From the NCBI GenBank assembly GCA_017654935.2, contig CM065683.1:949090-1013089 (forward strand): DNA of 64,000 nt, written 5' to 3'. The notes under the pieces were generated by a model, which had not been told where the DNA came from, ran no database searches, and was given only the letters and a program-made list of their open reading frames with translations. The stretch comes from Phymorhynchus buccinoides. Lineage: Eukaryota > Mollusca > Gastropoda > Neogastropoda > Raphitomidae. Shown in pieces: positions 21,886 through 35,154 of the stretch (positions within the stretch are counted from its first letter, which is position 1; each line of letters begins with the position of its first letter). The translations under genes were made by a program, and so were the position numbers.

Positions 21886-22094
21886 AAACTGCTCTTGCTT
21901 CTTAACCTTACTATAACAGAAGTAACCAGCTGAACTGCACACAATGACTTGTGTCATGTTTTTGTCAGTTTAGACAGTTATGATGAAAAACGTCTTTTTG
22001 TTGTTGATTTTTGAAGCATTCTGCCCAAATTTGAACCTTTTATAAATGGAAGCTTACATGTTTGTTATTTTATTATCATTACTATATGATTATG
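21886..22094. other. Spacer, no gene seen
   Basis: AT-rich and non-repetitive. No convincing coding frame. Confidence 0.4.
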
Positions 22095-22912
22095 TTCCTC
22101 CCAGCATAATACATAATAGACAGTTTGTGTTGTTGTCTGTTCCTCCCAACATAATACATAATAGACAGTTTGTGTTGTCTGTTCCTCCCAACATAATACA
22201 TAATAGACAGTTTGTATTTGTGTTGTCTGTTCCTCCCAACATAATACATAATAGACAGTTTGTGTTGTTGTCTGTTCCTCCCAACATAATACATAATAGA
22301 CAGTTTGTGTTGTCTGTTCCTCCCAACATAATACATAATAGACAGTTTGTGTTTGTGTTGTCTGTTCCTCCCAACATAATACATAATAGACAGTTTGTAT
22401 TTGTGTTGTCTGCTCCTCCCAACATAATACATAATAGACAGTTTATGTTTGTATTGTCTGTTCCTCCCAACATAATACATAATAGACAGTTTGTATTTGT
22501 GTTGTCTGTTCCTCCCAACATAATACACAATAGACAGTTTGTGTTTGTATTGTCTGTTCCTCCCAACATAATACACAATAGACAGTTTGTATTTGTGTTG
22601 TCTGTTCCTCCCAACATAATACATAATAGACAGTTTGTATTTGTGTTGTCTGTTCCTCCTCCCAACATAATACATAATAGACAGTTTGTATTGTCTGCTC
22701 CTCCCAACATAATACATAATAGACAGTTTGTATTTGTGTTGTCTGTTCCTCCCAACATAATACATAATAGACAGTTTGTATTTGTGTTGTCTGCTCCTCC
22801 CAACATAATACATAATAGACAGTTTGTATTTGTGTTGTCTGTTCCTCCCAACATAATACATAATAGACAGTTTGTGTTTGTGTTGTCTGTTCATTAATAG
22901 ACAGTTTGTGTT
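22095..22912. repeat. 39-51 bp tandem array (about 18 copies)
   Basis: The core CCTCCCAACATAATACATAA then TAGACAGTTTGT is followed by a variable (TTGTGTTG)n-type spacer that sets unit length to 39, 42, 45 or 48 bp. All these are multiples of 3, which keeps several frames open on both strands. There are minor variants ACACAATAG and GCTCCTCC. Confidence 0.92.
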
Positions 22913-22932
22913 TCAGCACTTCTTCCACTTTC

Positions 22933-23713
22933 TAGTCTGACCTTGGTAGTATACAAGGTGTAACATCTGACCTTGGTAGTATACAAGGTGTAACATCTGA
23001 CCTTGGTAGTATACAAGGTGTAACATTGCACTTTGTCTAACTCCAGTCTGACCTTGGTAGTATACAAGGCGTAACATCTGACCTTGGTAGTATACAAGGC
23101 GTAACATTGCACTTTGTCTAACTCCAGTCTGACCTTGGTAGTATACAAGGCGTAACATCTGACCTTGGTAGTATACAAGGCGTAACATTGCACTTTGTCT
23201 AACTCCAGTCTGACCTTGGTAGTATACAAGGTGTAACATTGCACTTTGTCTAACTCCAGTCTGACCTTGGTAGTATACAAGGCGTAACATTGCACTTTGT
23301 CTAACTCCAGTCTGACCTTGGTAGTATACAAGGTGTAACATTGCACTTTGTCTAACTCCAGTCTGACCTTGGTAGTATACAAGGCGTAACATTGCACTTT
23401 GTCTAACTCCAGTCTGACCTTGGTAGTATACAAGGCGTAACATTGCACTTTGTCTAACTCCAGTCTGACCTTGGTAGTATACAAGGCGTAACATTGCACT
23501 TTGTCTAACTCCAGTCTGACCTTGGTAGTATACAAGGCGTAACATTGCACTTTGTCTAACTCCAGTCTGACCTTGGTAGTATACAAGGCGTAACATTGCA
23601 CTTTGTCTAACTCCAGTCTGACCTTGGTAGTATACAAGGCGTAACATTGCACTTTGTCTAACTCCAGTCTGACCTTGGTAGTATACAAGGCGTAACATTG
23701 CACTTTGTCTAAC
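22933..23713. repeat. 51-bp tandem array with a nested 30-bp sub-unit (about 16 copies)
   Basis: The unit is TCTGACCTTGGTAGTATACA, AGGCGTAACAT, TGCACTTTGTCTAACTCCAG. At the left end (22935-23190) the TCTGACC...TAACA part alone is repeated as a 30-bp sub-unit. GCGTAAC/GTGTAAC variants occur. Confidence 0.92.
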
Positions 23714-24330
23714 TGTTCCACTGTGGAAAGAATAATACTGTACAAGTTGTCTTGATGCTGGTGAGTAATTACAAATAGCGATCATTTTAGCAGTAACACT
23801 GGATACTTTGGTAGTATACAGCATGACTCTAACATTGCACTTTGTCTAACTGCTTCACAGTGGAAAGAATAATATGAGTAGCCATTATGGTTTGTGTAAT
23901 TACAAATAGCGATCATTTTAGCAGTAACACTGGATACTTTGGTAGTATACAGCATGACTCTAACATTGCACTTTGTCTAACTGCTTCACAGTGGAAAGAA
24001 TAATATGAGTAGCCATTATGGTTTGTGTAATTACAAATAGCGATCATTTTAGCAGTAACACTGGATACTTTGGTAGTATACAGCATGACTCTAACATTGC
24101 ACTTTGTCTAACTGCTTCACAGTGGAAAGAATAATATGAGTAGCCATTATGGTTTGTGTAATTACAAATAGCGATCATTTTAGCAGTAACACTGGATACT
24201 TTGGTAGTATACAGCATGACTCTAACATTGCACTTTGTCTAACTGCTTCACAGTGGAAAGAATAATATGAGTAGCCATTATGGTTTGTGTAATTACAAAT
24301 AGCGATCATTATAGCAGTAACACTGGATAT
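23714..24330. repeat. 131-bp tandem repeat (4-5 copies)
   Basis: GCGATCATTTTAGCAGTAAC recurs at 23778, 23909 and 24040 with exact 131-bp spacing and continues to about 24330. Each unit embeds the TTGCACTTTGTCTAACT of the preceding 51-bp array, so the two arrays share ancestry. Confidence 0.92.
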
Positions 24331-24369
24331 TTCCCAGTACATAAGTGCTATGATTAAAGTGCTTACACT

Positions 24370-27322
24370 TGTGCATTACCCTGGTTTGTAGCATGAGATA
24401 GAGGCCTGTGCTGTTTATCTGACATAGTGCATTACACTGGTTTGTAGCATGAGATAGAGGCTTGGTTTGTAGCATGAGATAGAGGCTTGTGCTGTTTACA
24501 TAGTGCATTAACCTGGTTTGTAGCATGAGATAGAGGCTTGGTTTGTAGCATGAAATAGAGGCTAGGTTTGTAGCATGAGATAGAGGCCTGTGCTGTTTAT
24601 CTGACAGTGCATTAACCTGGTTTGTAGCATGAGATAGAGGCCTGTGCTGTTTATCTGACATAGTGCATTACACTGGTTTGTAGCATGAGATAGAGGCTTG
24701 GTTTGTAGCATGAGATAGAGGCTAGGTTTGTAGCATGAGATAGAGGCCTGTGCTGTTTATCTGACAGTGCATTAACCTGGTTTGTAGCATGAGATAGAGG
24801 CCTGTGCTGTTTATCTGACATAGTGCATTACACTGGTTTGTAGCATGAGATAGAGGCTTGGTTTGTAGCATGAGATAGAGGCTTGTGCTGTTTACATAGT
24901 GCATTAACCTGGTTTGTAGCATGAGATAGAGGCTTGGTTTGTAGCATGAGATAGAGGCCTGTGCTGTTTATCTGACAGTGCATTAACCTGGTTTGTAGCA
25001 TGAGATAGAGGCCTGTGCTGTTTATCTGACATAGTGCATTAACCTGGTTTGTAGCATGAGATAGAGGCTTGGTTTGTAGCATGAGATAGAGGCTAGGTTT
25101 GTAGCATGAGATAGAGGCCTGTGCTGTTTATCTGACAGTGCATTAACCTGGTTTGTAGCATGAGATAGAGGCCTGTGCTGTTTATCTGACATAGTGCATT
25201 AACCTGGTTTGTAGCATGAGATAGAGGCTTGGTTTGTAGCATGAGATAGAGGCTTGGTTTGTAGCATGAGATAGAGGCCTGTGCTGTTTACATAGTGCAT
25301 TAACCTGGTTTGTAGCATGAGATAGAGGCTTGGTTTGTAGCATGAGATAGAGGCTAGGTTTGTAGTATGAGATAGAAGCCTGTGCTGTTTATCTGACATA
25401 GTGCATTAACCTGGTTTGTAGCATGAGATAGAGGCTTGGTTTGTAGCATGAGATAGAGGCTAGGTTTGTAGTATGAGATAGAGGCCTGCGCTGTTTATCT
25501 GACATAGTGCATTAACCTTGGTTTGTAGCATGAGATAGAGGCCTGTGCTGTTTATCTGACATAGTGCATTAACCTGGTTTGTAGCATGAGATAGAGGCTT
25601 GGTTTGTAGCATGAGATAGAGGCCTGTGCTGTTTTTGTAGTATGAGATAGAGGCCTGTGCTGTTTATCTGACATAGTGCATTAACCTGGTTTGTAGCATG
25701 AGATAGAGGCTTGGTTTGTAGCATGAGATAGAGGCTAGGTTTGTAGTATGAGATAGAGGCCTGCGCTGTTTATCTGACATAGTACATTAACCTTGGTTTG
25801 TAGCATGAGATAGAGGCCTGTGCTGTTTATCTGACATAGTGCATTAACCTGGTTTGTAGCATGAGATAGAGGCTTGGTTTGTAGCATGAGATAGAGGCCT
25901 GTGCTGTTTATCTGACATAGTGCATTAACCTGGTTTGTAGCATGAGATAGAGGCTTGGTTTGTAGCATGAGATAGAGGCCTGTGCTGTTTATCTGACATA
26001 GTGCATTAACCTGGTTTGTAGCATGAGATAGAGGCTTGGTTTGTAGCATGAGATAGAGGCTTGGTTTGTAGCATGAGATAGAGGCCTGTGCTGTTTATCT
26101 GACATAGTGCATTAACCTGGTTTGTAGCATGAGATAGAGGCCTGTGCTGTTTATCTGACATAGTGCATTAACCTGGTTTGTAGCATGAGATAGAGGCTTG
26201 GTTTGTAGCATGAGATAGAGGCTTGGTTTGTAGCATGAGATAGAGGCCTGTGCTGTTTATCTGACATAGTGCATTAACCTGGTTTGTAGCATGAGATAGA
26301 GGCTTGGTTTGTAGCATGAGATAGAGGCTTGGTTTGTAGCATGAGATAGAGGCCTGTGCTGTTTATCTGACATAGTGCATTAACCTGGTTTGTAGCATGA
26401 GATAGAGGCTTGGTTTGTAGCATGAAATAGAGGCTAGGTTTGTAGCATGAGATAGAGGCCTGTGCTGTTTATCTGACATAGTGCATTAACCTGGTTTGTA
26501 GCATGAGATAGAGGCCTGTGCTGTTTATCTGACATAGTGCATTAACCTGGTTTGTAGCATGAGATAGAGGCTTGGTTTGTAGCATGAGATAGAGGCCTGT
26601 GCTGTTTATCTGACATAGTGCATTAACCTGGTTTGTAGCATGAGATAGAGGCTTGGTTTGTAGCATGAGATAGAGGCCTGTGCTGTTTATCTGACATAGT
26701 GCATTAACCTGGTTTGTAGCATGAGATAGAGGCTTGGTTTGTAGCATGAGATAGAGGCTTGGTTTGTAGCATGAGATAGAGGCCTGTGCTGTTTATCTGA
26801 CATAGTGCATTAACCTGGTTTGTAGCATGAGATAGAGGCCTGTGCTGTTTATCTGACATAGTGCATTAACCTGGTTTGTAGCATGAGATAGAGGCTTGGT
26901 TTGTAGCATGAGATAGAGGCTTGGTTTGTAGCATGAGATAGAGGCTTGGTTTGTAGCATGAGATAGAGGCCTGTGCTGTTTATCTGACATAGTGCATTAA
27001 CCTGGTTTGTAGCATGAGATAGAGGCTTGGTTTGTAGCATGAGATAGAGGCCTGTGCTGTTTATCTGACAGTGCATTAACCTGGTTTGTAGCATGAGATA
27101 GAGGCTTGGTTTGTAGCATGAGATAGAGGCTTGGTTTGTAGCATGAGATAGAGGCCTGTGCTGTTTATCTGACATAGTGCATTAACCTGGTTTGTAGCAT
27201 GAGATAGAGGCTTGGTTTGTAGCATGAGATAGAGGCCTGTGCTGTTTATCTGACAGTGCATTAACCTGGTTTGTAGCATGAGATAGAGGCTTGGTTTGTA
27301 GCATGAGATAGAGGCCTGTACT
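24370..27322. repeat. ~3 kb modular tandem array of two modules
   Basis: Module A is GGTTTGTAGCATGAGATAGA plus GGCTT (about 25 bp). Module B adds CTGTGCTGTTTATCTGACAT plus AGTGCATTAACC. They occur as AB, AAB and AAAB combinations. Small variants are CTGACAGTGC versus CTGACATAGTGC and GTAGTATG versus GTAGCATG. The short minus-strand frames have no independent support. Confidence 0.92.
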
Positions 27323-27540
27323 TTTCTTTTCTTTGTGGGTTTGTTGGTATCTTCTTCTTTGTGTTGTTTTATTTTTTGCATTAACTTTATTTCCAAGACA
27401 GGTATGAACTGAGTTTTAATCGAAGTCTGCGAAGGGTTACAGTATCCCCCAAAGAACATACAATAGAATTAATCTTTGTTGCTTTTGAAATCAGGAATCT
27501 AAACAATCTTCATTCAATGCATGGTAGCCTAGTGCAGCTC
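27323..27540. other. Spacer between arrays
   Basis: T-rich then unique sequence. No gene seen. Confidence 0.4.
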
Positions 27541-27993
27541 TGAGCTGTGTTATCTGTGCGGTGTATGGAGCTTTCTGCATGTTGATGTATTTCAGTCTTC
27601 ATGTAGTAAACACTTCCCATATAGCGTAGGAATATATCCATCCATATTTGTGAATGAGCTGTGTTATCTGTGCGGTGTATGGAGCTTTCAGCATGTTGAT
27701 GTATTTCAGTCTTTATGTAGTAAACACTTCCCATATAGCGTAGGAATATATCCGTCCATATTTGTGAATGAGCTGTGTCATCTGTGCGGTGTATGGAGCT
27801 TTCTGCATGTTGATTTATTTCAGTCTTTATGTAGTAAACACTTCCCATATAGCGTAGGAATATATCCGTCCATATTTGTGAATGAGCTGTGTCATCTGTG
27901 CGGTGTATGGAGCTTTCTGCATGTTGATTTATTTCAGTCTTTATGTAGTAAACACTTCCCATATAGCGTAGGAATATATCCGTCCATATTTGC
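27541..27993. repeat. 114-bp tandem repeat (4 copies)
   Basis: TGAATGAGCTGTGT recurs at 27651, 27765 and 27879, with a diverged first copy at about 27538. Being 38 codons long, it stays open in a frame on each strand. Confidence 0.92.
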
Positions 27994-28974
27994 AAAAAAT
28001 ATTATTTATAAACTTCCATCCATCAAATTTATTTATCAATTTGTGTCTGTCCATCGATAGTATCTACATATAAATTATGCTAATCTGCACTGTTGTGTTT
28101 TTCTTTTTAACTTGCTGATCTGTGTGTGTGTGTGTGAGTCCATTGTTTTCCAATGTACTCACTGCCATTATTTAATCACAGTTGATGTAAAGTTGACATA
28201 AAGCTGATTGTTGTTCACACTTTGTTATTGTGAATATTAATCACCTGCATAAAGCATTTATTACTATGTTTGTTATTTTATCACTGCTGCCACCAAGATC
28301 TAACTGACTGGGACATTCATAACTTTCATAACATTTATAACTTCATATCTCCAAAGTTTGATTTTGTATTTTTACATTGTGTGCACTGAGCAGCAGGAAG
28401 AAACAGGGTTAACAGATATTGTAAAACAAGTTCGTTACCCATATTTTTTGTAAAGCAAGTTTGTAATGCATACTCCGTGGGTGTTTCCATATGGGACACA
28501 GTCTTGTAATAAATCTCTAATATGAAAATATAGGATTTCATAGTGGTGTGTATTATCAATGTTGAACATTTTTCACTGTTTGCTTATTACGTGAATTATG
28601 AGTATGACCCAAACTTGAGGTATTTCCTTGCTTATTTGCTCAAATTGTTTTCATCATTGGTTGACATTAGCCTGTAGTGTGGGGCCAACAGTAACATGAG
28701 AGCTGTACAATAGATGATTTTCTACAGTAAATAAAAATCATGGTACAGTTTAGTCTTTGTAGAAGATTATTATAACTCTCAAATGAGGGGTCCTTAGCAC
28801 TGGCTCTAGTGCTGCGGCCAAAGGGATTGGTTGGCCTTTGGGGACCTTCCACAACGCCAGCTGTCCTCAATCCCTTCTGCTGAGAGAGTGGAGATGTATC
28901 CTTGGCAACGCATCTCCACCAAAACAAATTCTAGCCCAGCCCACCGGAATAGCATCTGCTATCTAATCTGGCAG
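27994..28974. other. Non-repetitive region with a weakly coding-like minus-strand stretch
   Basis: AT-rich sequence at 27994-28740 without recognisable genes. On the minus strand, 28927-28745 encodes GLRTAGVVEGPQRPTNPFGR and RASAKDPSFESYNNLLQRLN in one frame. The composition is protein-like, but no family was recognised and no exon boundaries are clear, so it is not called as a gene. Confidence 0.4.
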
Positions 28975-31900
28975 TCATGGTTGGAAAGTATGGCCATGCA
29001 GACTGACTGGTAAACATGTACGGCCATACTGTCATGCAGACTGACTGGTAAACATGTACAGCCATACTGTCATGCAGACTGACTGGTAAACATGTACGGC
29101 CATACTGTCATGCAGACTGACTGGTAAACATGTAAGGCCATACTGTCATGCAGACTGACTGGTAAACATATAAGGCCATACTGTCATGCAGACTGACTGG
29201 TAAACATGTAAGGCCATACTGTCATGCAGACTGACTGGTAAACATGTAAGGCCATACTGTCATGCAGACTGACTGGTAAACATGTACGGCCATACTGTCA
29301 TGCAGACTGACTGGTAAACATGTAAGGCCATACTGTCATGCAGACTGACTGGTAAACATGTACGGCCATACTGTCATGCAGACTGACTGGTAAACATATA
29401 AGGCCATACTGTCATGCAGACTGACTGGTAAACATGTAAGGCCATACTGTGTCATGCAGACTGACTGGTAAACATGTACGGCCATACTGTCATGCAGACT
29501 GACTGGTAAACATGTACGGCCATACTGTCATGCAGACTGACTGGTAAACATGTATGGCCATACTGTCATGCAGACTGACTGGTAAACATGTACGGCCATA
29601 CTGTCATGCAGACTGACTGGTAAACATGTAAGGCCATACTGTCATGCAGACTGACTGGTAAACATGTATGGCCATACTGTCATGCAGACTGACTGGTAAA
29701 CATGTAAGGCCATACTGTCATGCAGACTGACTGGTAAACATGTAAGGCCATACTGTCATGCAGACTGACTGGTAAACATATAAGGCCATACTGTCATGCA
29801 GACTGACTGGTAAACATGTACGGCCATACTGTCATGCAGACTGACTGGTAAACATGTAAGGCCATACTGTCATGCAGACTGACTGGTAAACATGTATGGC
29901 CATACTGTCATGCACTGACTGGTAAACATGCCATACTGTCATGCAGACTGACTGGTAAACATGTAAGGCCATACTGTCATGCAGACTGACTGGTAAACAT
30001 GTAAGGCCATACTGTCATGCAGACTGACTGGTAAACATATAAGGCCATACTGTCATGCAGACTGACTGGTAAACATGTAAGGCCATACTGTCATGCAGAC
30101 TGACTGGTAAACATGTACTGTCATGCAGACTGACTGGTAAACATGTAAGGCCATACTGTCATGCAGACTGACTGGTAAACATGTAAGGCCATACTGTCAT
30201 GCAGACTGACTGGTAAACATGTAAGGCCATACTGTCATGCAGACTGACTGGTAAACATGTATGGCCATACTGTCATGCAGACTGACTGGTAAGCATGTAA
30301 GGCCATACTGTCATGCAGACTGACTGGTAAACATGTAAGGCCATACTGTCATGCAGACTGACTGGTAAACATGTAAGGCCATACTGTCATGCAGACTGAC
30401 TGGTAAACATATAAGGCCATACTGTCATGCAGACTGACTGGTAAACATGTAAGGCCATACTGTCATGCAGACTGACTGGTAAACATGTATGGCCATACTG
30501 TCATGCAGACTGACTGGTAAGCATGTAAGGCCATACTGTCATGCAGACTGACTGGTAAACATGTAAGGCCATACTGTCATGCAGACTGACTGGTAAACAT
30601 GTAAGGCCATACTGTCATGCAGACTGACTGGTAAACATGTATGGCCATACTGTCATGCAGACTGACTGGTAAACATGTAAGGCCATACTGTCATGCAGAC
30701 TGACTGGTAAACATGTATGGCCATACTGTCATGCAGACTGACTGGTAAACATGTAAGGCCATACTGTCATGCAGACTGACTGGTAAACATGTATGGCCAT
30801 ACTGTCATGCAGACTGACTGGTAAACATATAAGGCCATACTGTCATGCAGACTGACTGGTAAACATGTAAGGCCATACTGTCATGCAGACTGACTGGTAA
30901 ACATATAAGGCCATACTGTCATGCAGACTGACTGGTAAACATGTAAGGCCATACTGTCATGCAGACTGACTGGTAAACATATAAGGCCATACTGTCATGC
31001 AGACTGACTGGTAAACATATAAGGCCATACTGTCATGCAGACTGACTGGTAAACATGTAAGGCCATACTGTCATGCAGACTGACTGGTAAACATATAAGG
31101 CCATACTGTCATGCAGACTGACTGGTAAACATGTAAGGCCATACTGTCATGCAGACTGACTGGTAAACATATAAGGCCATACTGTCATGCAGACTGACTG
31201 GTAAACATGTAAGGCCATACTGTCATGCAGACTGACTGGTAAACATGTAAGGCCATACTGTCATGCAGACTGACTGGTAAACATGGTAAACATGGCCATA
31301 CTGTCATGCAGACTGACTGGTAAACATGTAAGGCCATACTGTCATGCAGACTGACTGGTAAACATGTAAGGCCATACTGTCATGCAGACTGACTGGTAAA
31401 CATGTATGGCCATACTGTCATGCAGACTGACTGGTAAACATGTAAGGCCATACTGTCATGCAGACTGACTGGTAAACATGTAAGGCCATACTGTCATGCA
31501 GACTGACTGGTAAACATATAAGGCCATACTGTCATGCAGACTGACTGGTAAACATGTAAGGCCATACTGTCATGCAGACTGACTGGTAAACATGTAAGGC
31601 CATACTGTCATGCAGACTGACTGGTAAACATGTAAGGCCATACTGTCATGCAGACTGACTGGTAAACATGTAAGGCCATACTGTCATGCAGACTGACTGG
31701 TAAACATGTAAGGCCATACTGTCATGCAGACTGACTGGTAAACATATAAGGCCATACTGTCATGCAGACTGACTGGTAAACATATAAGGCCATACTGTCA
31801 TGCAGACTGACTGGTAAACATATAAGGCCATACTGTCATGCAGACTGACTGGTAAACATATAAGGCCATACTGTCATGCAGACTGACTGGTAAACATATA

Positions 31901-33535
31901 AGGCCATACTGTCATGCAGACTGACTGGTAAACATGTAAGGCCATACTGTCATGCAGACTGACTGGTAAACATGTAAGGCCATACTGTCATGCAGACTGA
32001 CTGGTAAACATGTAAGGCCATACTGTCATGCAGACTGACTGGTAAACATGTAAGGCCATACTGTCATGCAGACTGACTGGTAAACATGTAAGGCCATACT
32101 GTCATGCAGACTGACTGGTAAACATGTAAGGCCATACTGTCATGCAGACTGACTGGTAAACATATAAGGCCATACTGTCATGCAGACTGACTGGTAAGGC
32201 ATGTAAGGCCATACTGTCATGCAGACTGACTGGTAAACATGTATGGCCATACTGTCATGCAGACTGACTGGTAAACATGTAAGGCCATACTGTCATGCAG
32301 ACTGACTGGTAAACATGTAAGGCCATACTGTCATGCAGACTGACTGGTAAGCATGTAAGGCCATACTGTCATGCAGACTGACTGGTAAACATGTATGGCC
32401 ATACTGTCATGCAGACTGACTGGTAAACATGTAAGGCCATACTGTCATGCAGACTGACTGGTAAACATTTAAGGCCATACTGTCATGCAGACTGACTGGT
32501 AAACATAAGGCCATACTGTCATGCAGACTGACTGGTAAACATGTAAGGCCATACTGTCATGCAGACTGACTGGTAAACATATAAGGCCATACTGTCATGC
32601 AGACTGACTGGTAAACATGTAAGGCCATACTGTCATGCAGACTGACTGGTAAACATATAAGGCCATACTGTCATGCAGACTGACTGGTAAACATAAGGCC
32701 ATACTGTCATGCAGACTGACTGGTAAACATGCCATACTGTCATGCAGACTGACTGGTAAACATACAAGGCCATACTGTCATGCAGACTGACTGGTAAACA
32801 TATAAGGCCATACTGTCATGCAGACTGACTGGTAAACATGTACGGCCATACTGTCATGCAGACTGACTGGTAAACATGTAAGGCCATACTGTCATGCAGA
32901 CTGACTGGTAAACATCCATACTGTCATGCAGACTGCTGGTAAACCTACTGTATCCCGTAAAATACAGTGTCATGCAGACTGACTGGTAAACATGTAAGGC
33001 CATACTGTCATGCAGACTGACTGGTAAACATATAAGGCCATACTGTCATGCAGACTGGGGGGTAAACATGTAAGGCCATACTGTCATGCAGACTGACTGG
33101 TAAACATGTAAGGCCATACTGTCATGCAGACTGACTGGTAAACATGTAAGGCCATACTGTCATGCAGACTGACTGGTAAACATATAAGGCCATACTGTCA
33201 TCAGACTGACTGGTAAACATATAAGGCCATACTGTCATGCAGACTGACTGGTAAACATTAAGGCCATACTGTCATGCAGACTGACTGGTAAACATATAAG
33301 GCCATACTGTCATGCAGACTGACTGGTAAACATTAAGGCCATACTGTCATGCAGACTGACTGGTAAACATAAAATACTGTCATGCAGACTGACTGGTAAA
33401 CATGTAAGGCCATACTGTCATGCAGACTGACTGGTAAACATTACTGTCATGCAGACTGACTGGTAAACATCCATACTGTCATGGACTGACTGGGGTCATG
33501 CAGACTGGGTAAACATATAAGGCCTTATAATCAGA
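28975..33535. repeat. 38-bp satellite-like array, about 4.5 kb (about 118 copies)
   Basis: The unit is GGCCATACTGTCATGCAGAC TGACTGGTAAACATGTAA. The core is almost invariant; most variation lies in the last positions (GTAA, GTAC, GTAT, ATAA). Short deleted units occur (29915, 30110, 31283). Order breaks down towards the right edge (32910-33535), where pieces of the next array (TATCCCGTAAAATACAGTGT) appear from 32949. Confidence 0.95.
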
Positions 33536-34672
33536 CTGTGCATATAAGGCCTTGTATCCCGTAAAATACAGTGTCAGCTCTGTGTGCTGCAGCCTTGGGC
33601 CTTAGTCATACTTTTTTCAGACTGACTGGACCCCTGGGAGGGGGGTGGGTAACCTTATAATCTGCAGCCTTGGTGCGCCTTGGTATCCCGTAAAATACAG
33701 TGTCAGCTCTGTGTGCTGCAGCCTTGGGCCTTAGTCATTGGGGGGGGGGGGGAACCTTATAATCAGGTGCGCCTTGTATCCCGTAAAATACAGTGTCAGC
33801 TCTGTGTGCTGCAGCCTTGGGCCTTAGTCATTGGGGGGAACCTTATAATCAGGTGCGCCTTGTATCCCGTAAAATACAGTGTCAGCTCTGTGTGCTGCAG
33901 CCTTGGGCCTTATCATTGGGGGGGGGGGGGGGGAACCTTATAATCAGGTGCGCCTTGTATCCCGTAAAATACAGTGTCAGCTCTGTGTGCTGCAGCCTTG
34001 GGCCTTGGTCATTGGGGGGGAAACCTTATAATCAGGTGCGCCTTGTATCCCGTAAAATACAGTGTCAGCTCTGTGTGCTGCAGCCTTGGGCCTTAGTCAT
34101 TGGGGGGGGGGGGGGGGGAACCTTATAATCAGGTGCGCCTTGTATCCCGTAAAATACAGTGTCAGCTCTGTGTGCTGCAGCCTTGGGCCTTAGTCATTGG
34201 GGGGGGGGGGGACCTTATAATCAGGTGCACCTTGTAGCCCGTAAAATATGGTATTAGCTCTGTGTGCTGCAGCCTTGGGCCTTAGTCATTGGGGGGAACC
34301 TTATAATCAGGTGCGCCTTGTATCCCGTAAAATACAGTGTCAGCTCTGTGTGCTGCAGCCTTGGGCCTTAGTCATTGGGGGGAACCTTATAATCAGGTGC
34401 GCCTTGTATCCCGTAAAATACAGTGTCAGCTCTGTGTGCTGCAGCCTTGGGCCTTGGTCATTGGAGGGGAGGGGGACCTTATAATCAGATGCACCTTGTA
34501 GCCCGTAAAATATGGTATTAGCTCTGTGTGCTGCAGCCTTGGGCCTTAGTCATTGGGGGGGGGGGGGGGGATCTTATAATCAGGTGTACCTTGTAGCCCG
34601 TAAAATACGGTATTAGCTCTGTGTGCTGCAGCCTTGGGCCTTAGTCATTGGGGGGGGGGGGACCTTCTCCAA
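33536..34672. repeat. ~80-95 bp tandem array containing a transposon-end-like motif (about 13 copies)
   Basis: Each unit has CTTATAATCAGGTGCGCCTT, GTATCCCGTAAAATACAGTG, TCAGCTCTGTGTGCTGCAGC and a G run of 6-18. Some units read GTAGCCCGTAAAATACGGTA. On the minus strand this gives TACCGTATTTTACGGGCTAC followed by AAGG, resembling the repeated motif at 61500-62820 and the sequence at 60670-60695. Confidence 0.9.
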
Positions 34673-35080
34673 CCTCAACTGTGTTCAAGTCATCTTGGAA
34701 GAGAGTTGGGATGTCCCCTTGGCAAGTCTTCTGGCTCTAAGTGCTGCAGCACTGAAGATTAGTTAGGTTTTTTACCTTATCCAGCCTCATCTGTCTTCTG
34801 GCTCTAAGTGCTGCAGCACTGAAGATAAGTTAGTTTTTTTTACCTTATCCAGCCTCATCTGTCTTCTGGCTCTAAGTGCTGCAGCACTGAAGATAAGTTA
34901 GGTGTTTTACCTTCTCCAGCCTCATCTGTCTTCTGGCTCTAAGTGCTGCAGCACTGAAGATAAGTTAGTTTTTTTTACCTTATCCAGCCTCATCTGTCTT
35001 CTGGCTCTAAGTGCTGCAGCACTGAAGATAAGTTAGGTTTTTTACCTTCTCCAGCCTCAACTGTGTTCAAGTCCTCTTGG
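34673..35080. repeat. ~62-66 bp tandem repeat (about 5 copies) with a GTGCTGCAGCAC palindrome
   Basis: TCTTCTGGCTCTAAGTGCTG CAGCACTGAAGATAAGTTAG followed by a T run and TTACCTTATCCAGCCTCATC. The outer flanks (34660-34730 and 35045-35105) repeat a longer block including TGTGTTCAAGTC, so the array lies within a larger duplication. Confidence 0.9.
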
Positions 35081-35154
35081 AAGAAAGTTGGGATGTCCCC
35101 TGGGCAGGCTTCCACTATAAACACATGTCAGCCCATCCCTTCAGAATAGCAGTT

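Noticed and set aside
22046..23824. Repeat-containing frames of 250-300 codons
   Set aside because: Unit lengths are multiples of three in two adjacent arrays; no homology and many frames on both strands are open at once.
28667..28927. Minus-strand exon encoding GVVEGPQRPTNPFGRSTRAS
   Set aside because: Protein-like composition but no recognised family or clear splice sites; left as an unannotated possibility.
28975..33535. CRISPR-like array
   Set aside because: Repeats are contiguous 38-bp units without unique spacers, in a eukaryotic context with introns and retrotransposons.
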